A DNA stretch of 64,000 nt from Wuchereria bancrofti (taxonomy: Eukaryota; Nematoda; Chromadorea; Rhabditida; Onchocercidae): assembly GCA_005281725.1 (NCBI GenBank), contig SSBO01000012.1:20600779-20664778 (forward strand), in the 5' to 3' direction. Positions 1-10,200 of this stretch are shown here, in pieces; positions within the stretch are counted from its first letter, which is position 1; each line of letters starts with the position of its first letter. The position numbers were made by a program, and so were the translations under genes. The notes beneath the pieces were generated by a model that saw nothing but the letters and a program-made list of their open reading frames with translations, was not told the origin of the DNA and did no database searches.

Positions 1-364
1 TCTTCCTCTTCTTGAATCTTTTCTTCAATGCCTGTTTCACTTGCAGATACAGTTGACTTCATCGAAACTGAAGATTCCGGTTTCGAGAACGGTATAATCG
101 ATAGACCAAGACCAGGCGGTCCAGTGCCAGCTGAAGACAACACTGAGCCTTCCACATATGTTGTTTCTCCTTTTTCTCCTAGTTCCTGGTGTTGCATGAT
201 TTTTTCTAATTCTTCCAGAATTTCTTCTTTAGGATCGTTTTCATTTATAGCTTGAGTTGTGTTTATTAATATATATGTTGCAGTGTTTTCTTTTTCGGTT
301 TGTGGAATGCAGGAACAGGTGCATGTGCATTGGTTCTTCTCGATCTCTTTCACAAATGAAAATT
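1..364 (-). CDS. 3'-ward exon of an unrecognised minus-strand gene, running off the left edge
   Basis: On the minus strand one frame is open from about 364 to the window edge. It encodes a hydrophilic protein: a short Cys-rich patch (NQCTCTCSCIPQ), an acidic stretch (NDPKEEILEELEKIMQHQ) and a Ser/Gly/Pro-rich part. The right end is set by an acceptor (TTCCAG, complement of 365-367), after which two bases complete a codon. A possible upstream exon at 422-472 ends at a GTTAAG donor (416-421) with matching phase, across a 57-bp intron, and is Lys/Glu-rich (KNDAKLKKKLQEK). I do not recognise the family. No membrane segment is seen. The open frame, codon use and phase match support coding; the upstream exon is weaker because the same frame further right has many stops. 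Confidence 0.5.
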
Positions 365-479
365 CTGGAATTGATAGTTGTTAGTTTTTGTTTTACGCTG
401 GAAAAATTTACGAATCTTAACTTTTTTCTTGTAATTTTTTCTTCAGTTTTGCATCATTTTTTTGACGTCTTTCTATGAC

Positions 480-1000
480 TATGACATGTTGTTAGGTATT
501 TTCTGCTTGGTCCTAAAGTTTTTTGATTTCTGTGATGATTTGAAGTTTTTCTGGAAATTAGAATCATCTATAAATTGATCCGGTAGTTCTTTTTGTTTTG
601 CATTTTTTGAGACTGTCTCTGATGTTCAGGCTTACTTGTAGTTTTTTATTTTGACTTTCTGTTCGTTCTCATGCTTGTGATTTTTAGTCATAAGAAAATT
701 CTTTTTCTTTAGTTAACATCTGTTTGTCCTTAAGGTACTCTTCAATTCCTTTTTCCTACTCCAGGGAAGATTATGTTTGTTGAAAGTGTTTTAGTTCTTT
801 CTCATAACGGGCTTAATAATGATGCTAGAAGAAGTTATGATATCTTTCAAATACCTGCTTCACGTATTATCATCTTTTCTATATCTGATTACGAAGTCCT
901 TAAACTTTCCGAGAAGCTCTATTCTTAGGAAGTATTTCATAACTTGTGCTAACGCTGCATTTATTGTTTACAGTAGTGATCAAAACAGGAGCAGATTATT
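480..1000 (-). pseudogene. Possible decayed coiled-coil coding sequence
   Basis: Reading the minus strand from about 900 down to 480, one frame gives long Glu/Lys/Gln-rich stretches such as EKGIEEYLKDKQMLTKEKEF and ARYEKELKHFQQ, interrupted by TAA, TAG and TGA codons roughly every 10-25 codons. Many of these would read as Gln, Arg or Trp with one transition. This looks like an eroded coiled-coil exon lying upstream of the frame at 1-364. It could equally be purine-rich non-coding DNA, which gives Lys/Glu-rich readings by chance. No function is proposed. Confidence 0.25.
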
Positions 1001-1169
1001 TTTTCTCTTGAGCTGGTTTCAAAGACTGATTCCGTAAAATTTAGTAAACTTACTGATTTCTAACCGAATGATTCCTGTAATTTGTTCACTTAGTTTCATC
1101 TTTATATCTGTCGTATTTAATTTGTTTTAACTTTTTTAGTGTTTCTTATCAGGTTCTAATCTTTAAGAG

Positions 1170-1649
1170 TCTTAAAATCTTAATTCTTGGTTACTTCAAC
1201 AATAAACAAAATTTGAAACCGAGAAAAGATCGAAACCTTTCTGTCCATTTGCATGTGCTTTGTTACGTAATGCATATTCGGTGGATATTGTAACAGGAAC
1301 AGAAAATAATAGTACCAGCAATACTAGGTTGTACATTTGCTGAAATTTAAATTCAGTTAATCAATTAAACCTATAAAAATAAAATTGAAAAATATGATAC
1401 TAGCCATTATTGTTTATGTTCCATACGCAAGTTGCAAGAAAATATGGAACGTAAAAAATGAATTAATAGCGGTTACTTTTTTCCGACATGAGACAGCTGC
1501 TACCATTAGACTGGTTCAAGATTAGAGTTTTAGTATGATTTTCGCCTGTGGATTTAATTGTTAAATTTGAGTTATGATATCTTTTGTTATTTGTTACTTC
1601 TTCTTTGAAAAATTAAAAAAAAAAAAAGGAAATGTGTGGGAGAATATGA
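1170..1649. repeat. 480-bp repeat R, copy 1
   Basis: This block recurs almost base for base at 4376-4855 (offset 3206) and 32064-32543. Its left end is at TCTTAAAATCTTAATTCT; its right end here is cut by the single N at 1650, whereas the other copies continue with GAGAGGTGAATAAC. It carries the small secreted-peptide reading frame (minus strand) and a short hairpin, GTTCCATA paired with TATGGAAC. Copy 1 is preceded by unique DNA; the other two follow directly on the UPF0057 duplication unit. Confidence 0.95.
1196..1336 (-). CDS. Small secreted peptide, 46 aa (copy in repeat R, left)
   Basis: The 46-codon minus-strand frame begins MYNLVLLVLLFSVPVTIS, a typical signal peptide with a likely cut after IS or ST, and continues TEYALRNKAHANGQKGF to a TGA at 1196-1198. 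A strong acceptor, AAATTTCAG, ends three bases before the ATG. That is the arrangement expected of a nematode spliced-leader trans-splice site and fixes the start. A GTAACA donor-like site follows the TTA codon of residue 23 (STEYAL), so this may instead be only a first exon. It resembles no family I recognise. The frame is present in all three copies of repeat R. It is inferred to be secreted; the function is unknown. Confidence 0.45.
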   Translation of the reverse strand: MYNLVLLVLLFSVPVTISTEYALRNKAHANGQKGFDLFSVSNFVYC

Positions 1650-1650
1650 N
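1650..1650. other. Single N at a repeat junction (assembly join)
   Basis: One ambiguous base separates the truncated right end of repeat R from the start of duplication copy 1 (TTTCAGTTTTG). The paralogous copy 2 reads GTTTCCC at this point instead. A lone N between two duplicated blocks most likely marks a contig join of unknown true size. Confidence 0.8.
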
Positions 1651-2020
1651 TTTCAGTTTTGTTAACATTTCCTTAGCTTACTAATTGATATACCTTATTC
1701 AACTTTCCAAGTACGAGATTCTCATAAAGCTAGTACAATTTGTATATTATAAACTGTTGGTTGGGAAGGAAATCAATTTAGTAAATTGTATTGTCAATTT
1801 AACGTACGCTTTATTTTATAATTGTAATTTTATATTTATTACGCGTGATTGCATTTTTATTCATATCGATAAGAACATCAATAAATAAAGCAAATATAAC
1901 ACATCGAATAAAATGTTTTCGCCTCTTTTTAAAGTTTTATTCGGAATTTAAACGAATCTAGCAGAAATACTATCAACAATCATTGCTCTACTTCACCATT
2001 AATCAATACACTTAGGAACG

Positions 2021-2463
2021 ATGAACACAGATACCGATAGAATCGTTGAAGTTCTTCTTATTATTATTCTACCGGTTAGACTCAGAAAATCTTTTTCAAT
2101 CAGCAATAAATTGCCTGAGAAGAATATTACTATCAGCGATTTAATTAGCCTTTAATCAGCAATAAATTGCCTGAGAAGAATATCAACGATTTAATTAGAT
2201 TTAATTAGTTCGTACTCATTAAATTTAAATTTTAGCCTCTTGCGATATGGCACCACGAGCGCAAATGTACCTTTCATTTCTACCTGAATGTGTTTCTAAC
2301 GCTCTTTCGCATCTTACCGACTATTGCTTTTACTGCTTCGGCTTCGTCGCAAAATCACAGCATATTTGTCTTAGCTGGCATCGCAACCACATTCTTAGCG
2401 ATGCTTGCCACTTTATCGAATATTGTTCACGCAGTATGGTTTTGCTTAATACGTAACAGATAG
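2021..2463 (+). CDS. UPF0057/Pmp3-like small hydrophobic membrane protein, copy 1
   Basis: Two exons, 2021-2074 and 2236-2463, joined by a 161-bp phase-0 intron (GTTAGA...TTTTAG), give 93 residues. The junction recreates the family signature: IILP from exon 1 joins PLAI from exon 2, followed by a Cys and then FYLNVFLTLFRILPTI, which matches the usual second half (LINILLTLLG.IPGIIHA). The C-terminal part NIVHAVWFCLIRN also resembles the end of that family, so the protein is longer than the usual 50-60 residues by an inserted stretch. Family members are small two-helix membrane proteins linked to membrane potential and ion homeostasis in yeast and plants. The assignment is by eye. The intron contains an imperfect 53-bp tandem duplication. 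Confidence 0.6.
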
Positions 2464-4375
2464 TGATAAGTGATACTTTTTAGTTCACCAATGATTATTT
2501 TATGATATATTACATCATTGTAAGTTTGAATGAAGGTCAGAGGTTATGATTACTAGATTAGTAGCTAATGTTATTGAAGAGAAGAGAAAATTATCGTTGA
2601 GGAAAAAACCAGTTCCACTTTTTCTTTTTTATTGTTAAGTAATTATCAATACTAAGTACAGAAAAAAGTTTAGTTTAAATCTCCTAAATAACATTAATGT
2701 AAGCAATTTGAAAAGAAGAAACTTTAATGTATCACTTGTGATTTGCGTGATTATACACCTTTAGATGTTTATTACATAATAAACTTTTTTTTCCACTTTA
2801 TTTTAACGTGAAAATAATTAAGGTTGTATAATGGAAAGAAAAAAAGTGAAAACATTTGTAATTAAATTTTTTGTGCTGATAACTTGAGAGAATACTTTTT
2901 TGTGTTGTTTGAAAACAGACGAATAATTGAAGAAGGATTTATTCTTTGTAGATGTTACAGAACAACAATTAGAGAATATCGATATTACAGTTGATTAAAA
3001 TTGTTCCATTTCAATCAAAATTGAGAGAAGGAAAAATAGAGTTTCTTTATATTATTTATAACTTTACAAGTTAAATTTATGACTTCTTATCTTTTTTCCA
3101 AATATTTACATTCTTACTTAAACCATTTCGAAATATCTTTATTATAGTAATATATTTATATTATAAAATTATTTCAGTTTTTTTGGCAAAATAGTGTCAA
3201 CTGATTATTGAATATAAATAATTCAGGCAAGGATAATTGGAGAGAAACAATTTGTCATATTGAAATTTCCAGAAAATATTGGATAGAATTTATTGTAATA
3301 ACTTTTAAATCTATTAGATTATTATCATTCCATATCTCAATGAATCGAGTTTCGATTTGCAGTAGAAAAAAGCTTTTCAATAAAATCACTCAATATATCA
3401 GACATTTTATGAAATGATTTTTGCATTAAAAGCAATACATACGGAGTTTAAGAATCGTAATGAAAGGAAAATATGTTTAAAATTATCATTTCTGAAGTAT
3501 GAAATAAAGTGCAACATTGATAGTGATAGTCCTTTTTTATATCCACACTTTTTGTACCTTTTTTCTTTTTTTTTTACTTTTTGTAATGTTAATTTGACTA
3601 ATTGAGATTAGACATTATTTCGGTACTCGAACATCCAATTTCAAAAATTTTATTTAAAACACTTTGTCAATGAAAAGAATTTATTCAATTGCATCAGTCG
3701 TCGTTCCATCAAAAGCTTATAAAAATCACCAAAAATAAAATTAAGAAATGTACTGAAAAGAAAAGGCCATAATAAATGAAATGTAATGTTTCAAAAATTC
3801 AGCATGGAAATTTTCAAACTTTTTTCTTGATTTTTGAATTTTTCTTACCTACCAATTGATGATGAAGTAAAAACAGAAATCGCCTGACAAACTCTAAACA
3901 ATTTCGATAGTAATATCAGTTACAACACAACAAATGAGCGTACTGTCTAAAGTTGTAATATTGTAAGAAGTTTGCTTTTTTCTTTTTTTGTATTTATTTT
4001 ATATTTTATTGCAACAGAAGAACATCAAACTTTAGAGAAGAGTGTAAGTTAAAATTAAAACGTAACAATTGTGTGTGACGTATCCTTCCTACATTTGTAA
4101 AATGGAAAATTATTATATTTTGAGAATGGCCATTATATGGATATTGTAAAAAAAGTTGTAAATAGACTGGTAAAATTTGAAGTGCAAAATAATAAAATTT
4201 CAAAAGATTATCAGGTTGAATTTTTTAAAGCAAAATTCGCAAAGTTAAATGTAACATTTTGCTATTGCGGTGCAAAACTAAGATCTAATTGTAATGTACA
4301 TACTCAGAGAATTAACAATAAGAATAAATGAAATTTGATTTGTAATGTGAAATTAATGATTAAGGAAATAAACGT

Positions 4376-4855
4376 TCTTAAAATCTTAATTCTAGGTTAC
4401 TTCAACAATAAACAAAATTTGAAACCGAGAAAAGATCGAAACCTTTCTGTCCATTTGCATGTGCTTTGTTACGTAATGCATATTCGGTGGATATTGTAAC
4501 AGGAACAGAAAATAATAGTACCAGCAATACTAGGTTGTACATTTGCTGAAATTTAAATTCAGTTAATCAATTAAACCTATAAAAATAAAATTGAAAAATA
4601 TGATACTAGCCATTATTGTTTATGTTCCATACGCAAGTTGCAAGAAAATATGGAACGTAAAAAATGAATTAATAGCGGTTACTTTTTTCCGACATGAGAC
4701 AGCTGCTACCATTAGACTGGTTCAAGATTAGAGTTTTAGTATGATTTTCGCCTGTGGATTTAATTGTTAAATTTGAGTTATGATATCTTTTGTTATTTGT
4801 TACTTCTTCTTTGAAAAATTAAAAAAAAAAAAAGGAAATGTGTGGGAGAATATGA
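4376..4855. repeat. 480-bp repeat R, copy 2
   Basis: Same block as 1170-1649. It starts exactly where the sequence shared with copy 3 of the duplication ends (AATAAACGTT), so the R boundary is also a duplication breakpoint. Confidence 0.95.
4402..4542 (-). CDS. Small secreted peptide, 46 aa (second copy)
   Basis: Copy of the signal-peptide frame described at 1196-1336, inside the second repeat R, with the same TTTCAG acceptor three bases before the ATG. No disabling change is seen. Its downstream neighbourhood on the minus strand (the UPF0057 duplication unit) differs from that of the first copy, so any further exons could not be shared by all copies; this favours a single-exon peptide or a truncated duplicate. 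Confidence 0.4.
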   Translation of the reverse strand: MYNLVLLVLLFSVPVTISTEYALRNKAHANGQKGFDLFSVSNFVYC

Positions 4856-5499
4856 GAGAGGTGAATAACATAAATTAGTTAACTTTTTGACTTTCTTTTT
4901 TAACGATTATATCAAAAAAATGTTCAACATCATCAATTCTAGCAGTTTTTTAATGAAAAATGTTATAAATGTTTTCGGCAATGGTATAGCGGCAGAAGTA
5001 AAAAGCTGTCATCAATGATATTGTCTTACATACTGATTCATTTAAATTGCGAGAATAATTAATGTTACTGAAAATTCTTCTTCAGCTTTTATGAAATGCT
5101 TGTCTTAAAACTCAATTGTCATTTGAACAAATCATTCACGATCAAGTTGATGCTTCCTTTTAAAGGCAACATGAGATTAGCGGAAGAAGTTATTTTTATT
5201 TGATTTTTCGTCAGCAGTACGAAAAACTTTAATTAATATATTCACTTCCTTCATCGTGAATGATCATGAGAAATTAAGTGTTGTCTACGTGAATAATGCT
5301 TACTGTGGAAATCTGAAGGTAAGAAAATTTTGAATTAGTGAAGCAGAAGATTCAAAATCTGTAGACAATAGAAATGATAATTCGAATTTTTGATTTAAGT
5401 AATTCGAACTTGTAGCTGATGAAGTTATCATTATTAGTTTTTCTGAAGAACTTGTTATGTCTTTATCAGATATGAAGAGAGTCTATAAACTGGCGTATT

Positions 5500-6006
5500 T
5501 GTCGCGAATTTCAATATCGCGAAGCTAAATAAATGTTAATACTGCTTAATATAGCAATCCATTATAATTTCCTTTGCAATGCATCGCACTCGTTTAGCTG
5601 ACCTTTGATCTTATAACAATCCTATGCTATGAGCATCCACATTTAATGTCAATTGTAACCAACTATAGTTGCCACCCAATGTAAGTTCTTTGTGATATCC
5701 ATGCAATCCTTGCACTGTAACTATTGTCCATTGTAACCTATTGTTCAAGTAACTCATTATCATGTCTAAACGATTTATTCTTTGTAAAAATGTCTGATTA
5801 TAAAGCACTCCTACATCTTAACATATATAATGCATCAGTTTTGTTGGATTGTACGGTTGCTTCTGCTAATAAAGGATTATTCTCTTCCTCTGTTATCCCA
5901 CACACTTACATCTACATTGCAACGAATCTCCCTGCAATCAACAACCTCTCCCGAAATAATAAATTAACCTAACAAATCTTCTAAAAGAAATTTTGCTTCC
6001 ACAACA
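5500..6006. mobile_element. Solo LTR of a BEL/Pao-type retrotransposon
   Basis: A 507-bp insertion begins TGTCGCGAATTTC and ends GCTTCCACAACA, so it has TG...CA termini. It is flanked by a perfect 5-bp target duplication GTATT (5495-5499 and 6007-6011). The paralogous copy 2 has the uninterrupted single GTATT at 33175-33179, an exact empty site. A TAATAAAGG polyadenylation-like motif lies near the right third. The five-base duplication fits BEL/Pao; the family is inferred. A related, older copy lies near 13.9-14.4 kb. Confidence 0.88.
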
Positions 6007-6299
6007 GTATTAACCAAATTGTATAAAATTAAAAAACAAGGTTGATCTGAAATAGCTATGCTTAAATTGCAGTAGTTGAAGATTGATTTTCAACAATAGT
6101 TCCTTATCACTGCGCACCATAAAACATTGAGCAATGTAATATCTATTCTGATTGATTACACTGAACTAGCGATGAAAAAGAATTTGTTGAAAAATGATAA
6201 TAATATATGTATTAGTTGTCACTAATCAAATGTATCTGTCTTAGTTCGGGAGGAAAAGCTGAATAAAAGTTTGAAATCGATGAGGTTTTTTAAATTACT

Positions 6300-7100
6300 T
6301 AAATTATTTACTATTTCTTTTTAATATAAATAACGAAGAAAAAAATCTTTTCTGTAATAAGTTCCAGTTTTCAACTTCTTCACGTACATTTCTTTCGCTT
6401 AAAATTATCAACTCACCTCATCTACAATTTGAGATAGGTTTCGTTTCCGTACATCAATTAATTTGAATTAATCATTTAATTTATATTTATGTAACTGCAG
6501 TTGATTATTAGCACCTCCTAATACTTCTTGAATCACTTAAGTACTCGAAAGCCAATTTTTTCATTCTTACAGGATTTACAATGTACTTAAAAAAGCAATA
6601 CTCTTCTACATCCATTTCAAAAGAGCATTTAGAGATTGCTAAAGAATTCAAAATGATGGTAATCTCCTCAACATTGCCTCAGTTAGTTTACATTAAAAGC
6701 TTAATTTTCTACCTCAGCTCTACTCCAGTTATTTTGACAATAGAAGAAATAATAAATAATTATTGCACAGAACCATCACTATTTATATGAAAAAGTGAAT
6801 GCAGAAGGATGTTTGATAAATAACCTCACATTTTTCCATATTAGAACTGTTTAGCTATGAATCAAGTGCCAATCACCGTGATATTATTGCTATTATCTTT
6901 GTAATATTAAGCAGTAACAATATTTCTTGTTGTGCACTTATTTTTGCTGTTTTGAAAAATTCTATTAGCCAGTGAATTATGTTTCATTGTTCTTGTTGTA
7001 TACAAAAAAAAAAAAAGCTGGAAAATTTTAATACTATGCAGTGTCATAATTTACTGAAATGAAAAACTAAACTTATTATTTTAAAAGTTGTCATTTGTTG
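6300..7100. other. AT-rich intergenic DNA
   Basis: No supported gene. A 69-codon frame at 6581-6790 has no splice context or recognisable motif. Confidence 0.6.
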
Positions 7101-7104
7101 TTTG

Positions 7105-7257
7105 TTAATTACTACCGTTAATAAGCTGTTGGAATGATATAAGACGTTTTGTAAGTGTATTGCAGTAAAAGTTTAGATTTATGCTCATTAGAGTGCAAAT
7201 TTCTGCACTAATTTTGCTGCATAAGTCTGAACTTGGCAGAGAAAAGCAAAAGGGCAT
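7105..7257 (-). CDS. Candidate 50-aa Cys-containing peptide
   Basis: A minus-strand frame starts MPFCFSLPSSDLCSKISAE and ends RLISFQQLINGSN. It has four cysteines and lies 13 bases downstream of a TTTCAG acceptor that could accept a spliced leader. There is no clear hydrophobic leader and no family resemblance. Frames of this length arise by chance in DNA this AT-rich, so this is a weak call resting mainly on the acceptor. Confidence 0.2.
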   Translation of the reverse strand: MPFCFSLPSSDLCSKISAEICTLMSINLNFYCNTLTKRLISFQQLINGSN

Positions 7258-7259
7258 AA

Positions 7260-10200
7260 AAATTGTGTTTCACTGAAAGTTGGTTTTCGATATTCAGAGT
7301 AAGGTTGTTTTTTGTTAGTAGTTGAAGGAAAAAAATTTTATGCAATTGAAGTCATCGGTAAATGACAGAATTAAGACGAGTGTAACTACGAATATTTTTG
7401 GGATTTTCTGGTGCTATTCATGAGTGATTTTATTGCACAATTATGTTATCATTTCTTAATCAAATTCAAAATCAGATTTGTTCCTTGTTAAAAATGGTTT
7501 AAATTAACATTGCCTTATGTTTGCAATGCACTGTTGTCGAAAGAAATATATTTTTGTGGAAGAAAGAGAAAAAGGGATGAAAATTTGTTTTATGAATATA
7601 CAATAAAGCAGGGAATCAGTAATATTTTTTAAATCAAAACTAAAAAATTTTAATTTTATGACGATGAAAATTACAAAATGAGATTTGAGAGACGGATGTG
7701 AAGATACATCAGCAATGTGAAGCATGGGAAGGAACATCGAAGTGAGGGAAATATTAGTTGATTGTGCAGTATGATTTTATACCAGATTATGAAAAATTCA
7801 TCTTGAACAATTAAGTTATTTTTAATTTTCTGGCTAAACTCTAAGAAAATACGTAGCGTTTCCTGAAAATAACATAAGGCCAACAATTTGAGGTAAGCTG
7901 AAATAAATAGGAGAAGTAAAATGAAATGATATTTTCAAAAGGTTTTCGGTGTTAATTATACTTGCTATTCATGACAAAAAAACAAACTTAAAAAATAAAA
8001 GGCTGAAAAAAACTTCAAAAACCACTGCAAAATGATCATTGATTTCCTGTCAAGCAATGCAATACTTTGTTGACCCTGAATAGATAAAGCCATGCGTAAA
8101 CTTCCAACAAGGTAAGTGATATGATTTCTGGTATTAGAAACCATATAAAATCATGCTGATTATCAACAGCCATATCACATAATTAGTATACTGCCAACAC
8201 TCGTGACGATCACAGGCTTCAACTAAAAGACATTCGAATTTTCGCCATTTGTTTAAAACTTTTGAAAATATATTTCACAGAGTTGCTAATCTCTCATCAC
8301 CCACTGTGATAACTCAGTGGGAGAATATGATAAATTTTGCTGAATTCGTTTGTTCCAATCTATCTACCATTTTCCCTCGCATAAAAACACTGCACAAATA
8401 AACGTTTACTCAGATAAATGGAATTTATTTCCATGACCTCAAAAAAATGGATTGAAAAATTTTCTCGATAGCAAAACATACGGTAAAAATTATGAATTTA
8501 CAAAATGCTGGCGCAATAAAGCATTTTCAGCAAAAAATTGATTTTGCAACCGATAACCATGACATTGAAAATATGGCCGGGTATATGAGGTGACGAATAG
8601 GCAGAAAAAAGATGAGACGATGAAATTGGATGTAATGAAAATAAAAAATAAAACCTTGTTTTCAATGGAATTATTTGAAGGAAAAGATTTTCTTTATTAT
8701 TTTTACAGAGAGGATGGGTTCCGAATCTACTTTTGCAATAAAAATTGAAGTTGATTATATTAACACTTTGCTTATATAACAAAACGTAAGATTCTCAAAT
8801 TTCATAAATAAAAATTCTGATAGGAAATTTGAATTTACACTTGCCACTACCTAGATCTCATTATACAAAAAATTTTGAAGTTGATAAGTTAATAAGCTAA
8901 GGCTGTTGACTAAAGCTGTTTTTGAACTTTAATGACTTACTTTAGACTAAATATTTTTATTTTTAAATCTTGATAAATCTCATTTGTGACTAATTGAATA
9001 GCTTTATGTAAAACAATTGCATAAAAAGAATTAACTTACCATTAAACTCCTTAAAGTCCTTCAAAACATTAAACTCTTTAAACCATCCTAAAAGTGTTTC
9101 ACTTCGACGATTAGTACTTTAATATGTTAGGAAATTATAGTAATAATTATTTATGTAAAAAAAGAAAACTAAAACAGGAAAATTCTGCTGTATTAGCTTT
9201 TTGCAAAAAATTGTTAAAAATTAGAGAAATCTATAAGATAAAGATCAGGAGAAATAGCAAAAATAACTGGAAAATTAATTAGCGTATATGATGCGCTTCT
9301 TGTCTTGAAGGTCATTTTGCAAACAATAGTATCATTATAATAAATATTGAAAAGAATTATAGCCTTTAAACTTGACAAAAATGACAATGACATATGGGTC
9401 AATACGGTTCTTAAAAGCAAATTTTAGGACAAGAAAAGGACTTCAAAATTTTTTCTGTTCCTTATCTTAACCTCATCTCTTTTACTGCTTTCTCTTTCAT
9501 TTCCATTACCGCAAAAAGCTTTATGAATGCTACTAATCACTAGAATAGTGCTAATGTTATTCATACAGTCTCATTTTTCTCCTAATTCATAATGTAATGT
9601 ATTATTAATATAATTTTACGAAATTAGTAATTATAATTTCAAAGGTGTCGAATATTATTAAATATTTGTCATCCATGTTTAATACTAATTAAATTAAAAG
9701 AACAGTTTAATAACTGGCATCACGAATTTTATTTAAGAATGTTGATAGCCAAATATGTTTTTGCTAACATTAAGAGTTAAGATTTATTGAATAACTGATT
9801 GTCTGATAAAGCCATTACGTGACCAGTCTGGTACAGAAATATTTTCAAAAAAAAGTTGAGCTTAAGCATTATATAGAAAATGTTGGTGTTTCTTAATTCA
9901 ATAAAAAAGGATCAACTGAAGTACTATTTCCTATTCAAAAATCTTGTCTGATCTTTCAATCCTTGTGCAAGAATTGTGAAAAGTAACCTTCCTAATTTTT
10001 CTTATATTTTTTCTTTCATCGTTTAATCCACACAAGATAGAAAATTACATATTTTTAAGTCCTATAGTTCAAAATCATTTTTTTTTAGTTTTACTTTACA
10101 TTAATTTGAACTGCTAATATAACGAGTATAATTATTTTATTTGCTAAATTTTGCAAAAGATATTCTTGAATATAAGTACCATACTTATTCTTGATTACGT

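Larger units (their letters stand above)
1651..6299 (+). repeat. Segmental duplication, copy 1
   Basis: It matches 29339-33467 (offset 27688 up to about 5370, then 27168 after the LTR) with only rare substitutions, an 8-base indel near 5380 and a 507-bp LTR insertion present only here. It contains the UPF0057-like gene and the second copy of repeat R. The matching region ends at AAATTACT (6299); beyond it copy 1 runs into unique DNA, while copy 2 runs into the inverted unit. Confidence 0.95.

Noticed and set aside
1685..1888. 67-codon frame upstream of the UPF0057-like gene, repeated in the copies
   Set aside because: Low-complexity Ile/Asn/Lys composition, no acceptor, and matching flanking non-coding DNA among copies.
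2247..2456. 69-codon frame starting MAPRAQMYLSF
   Set aside because: It overlaps exon 2 of the UPF0057-like gene in another frame; the spliced frame has the family pattern.
3208..4331. Open frames repeated in all three duplication copies (starting MNINNSGKD, MIFALKAIH, MDIVKKVVN)
   Set aside because: Their conservation only reflects the recent duplication of the whole segment; no motifs, leaders or splice signals.
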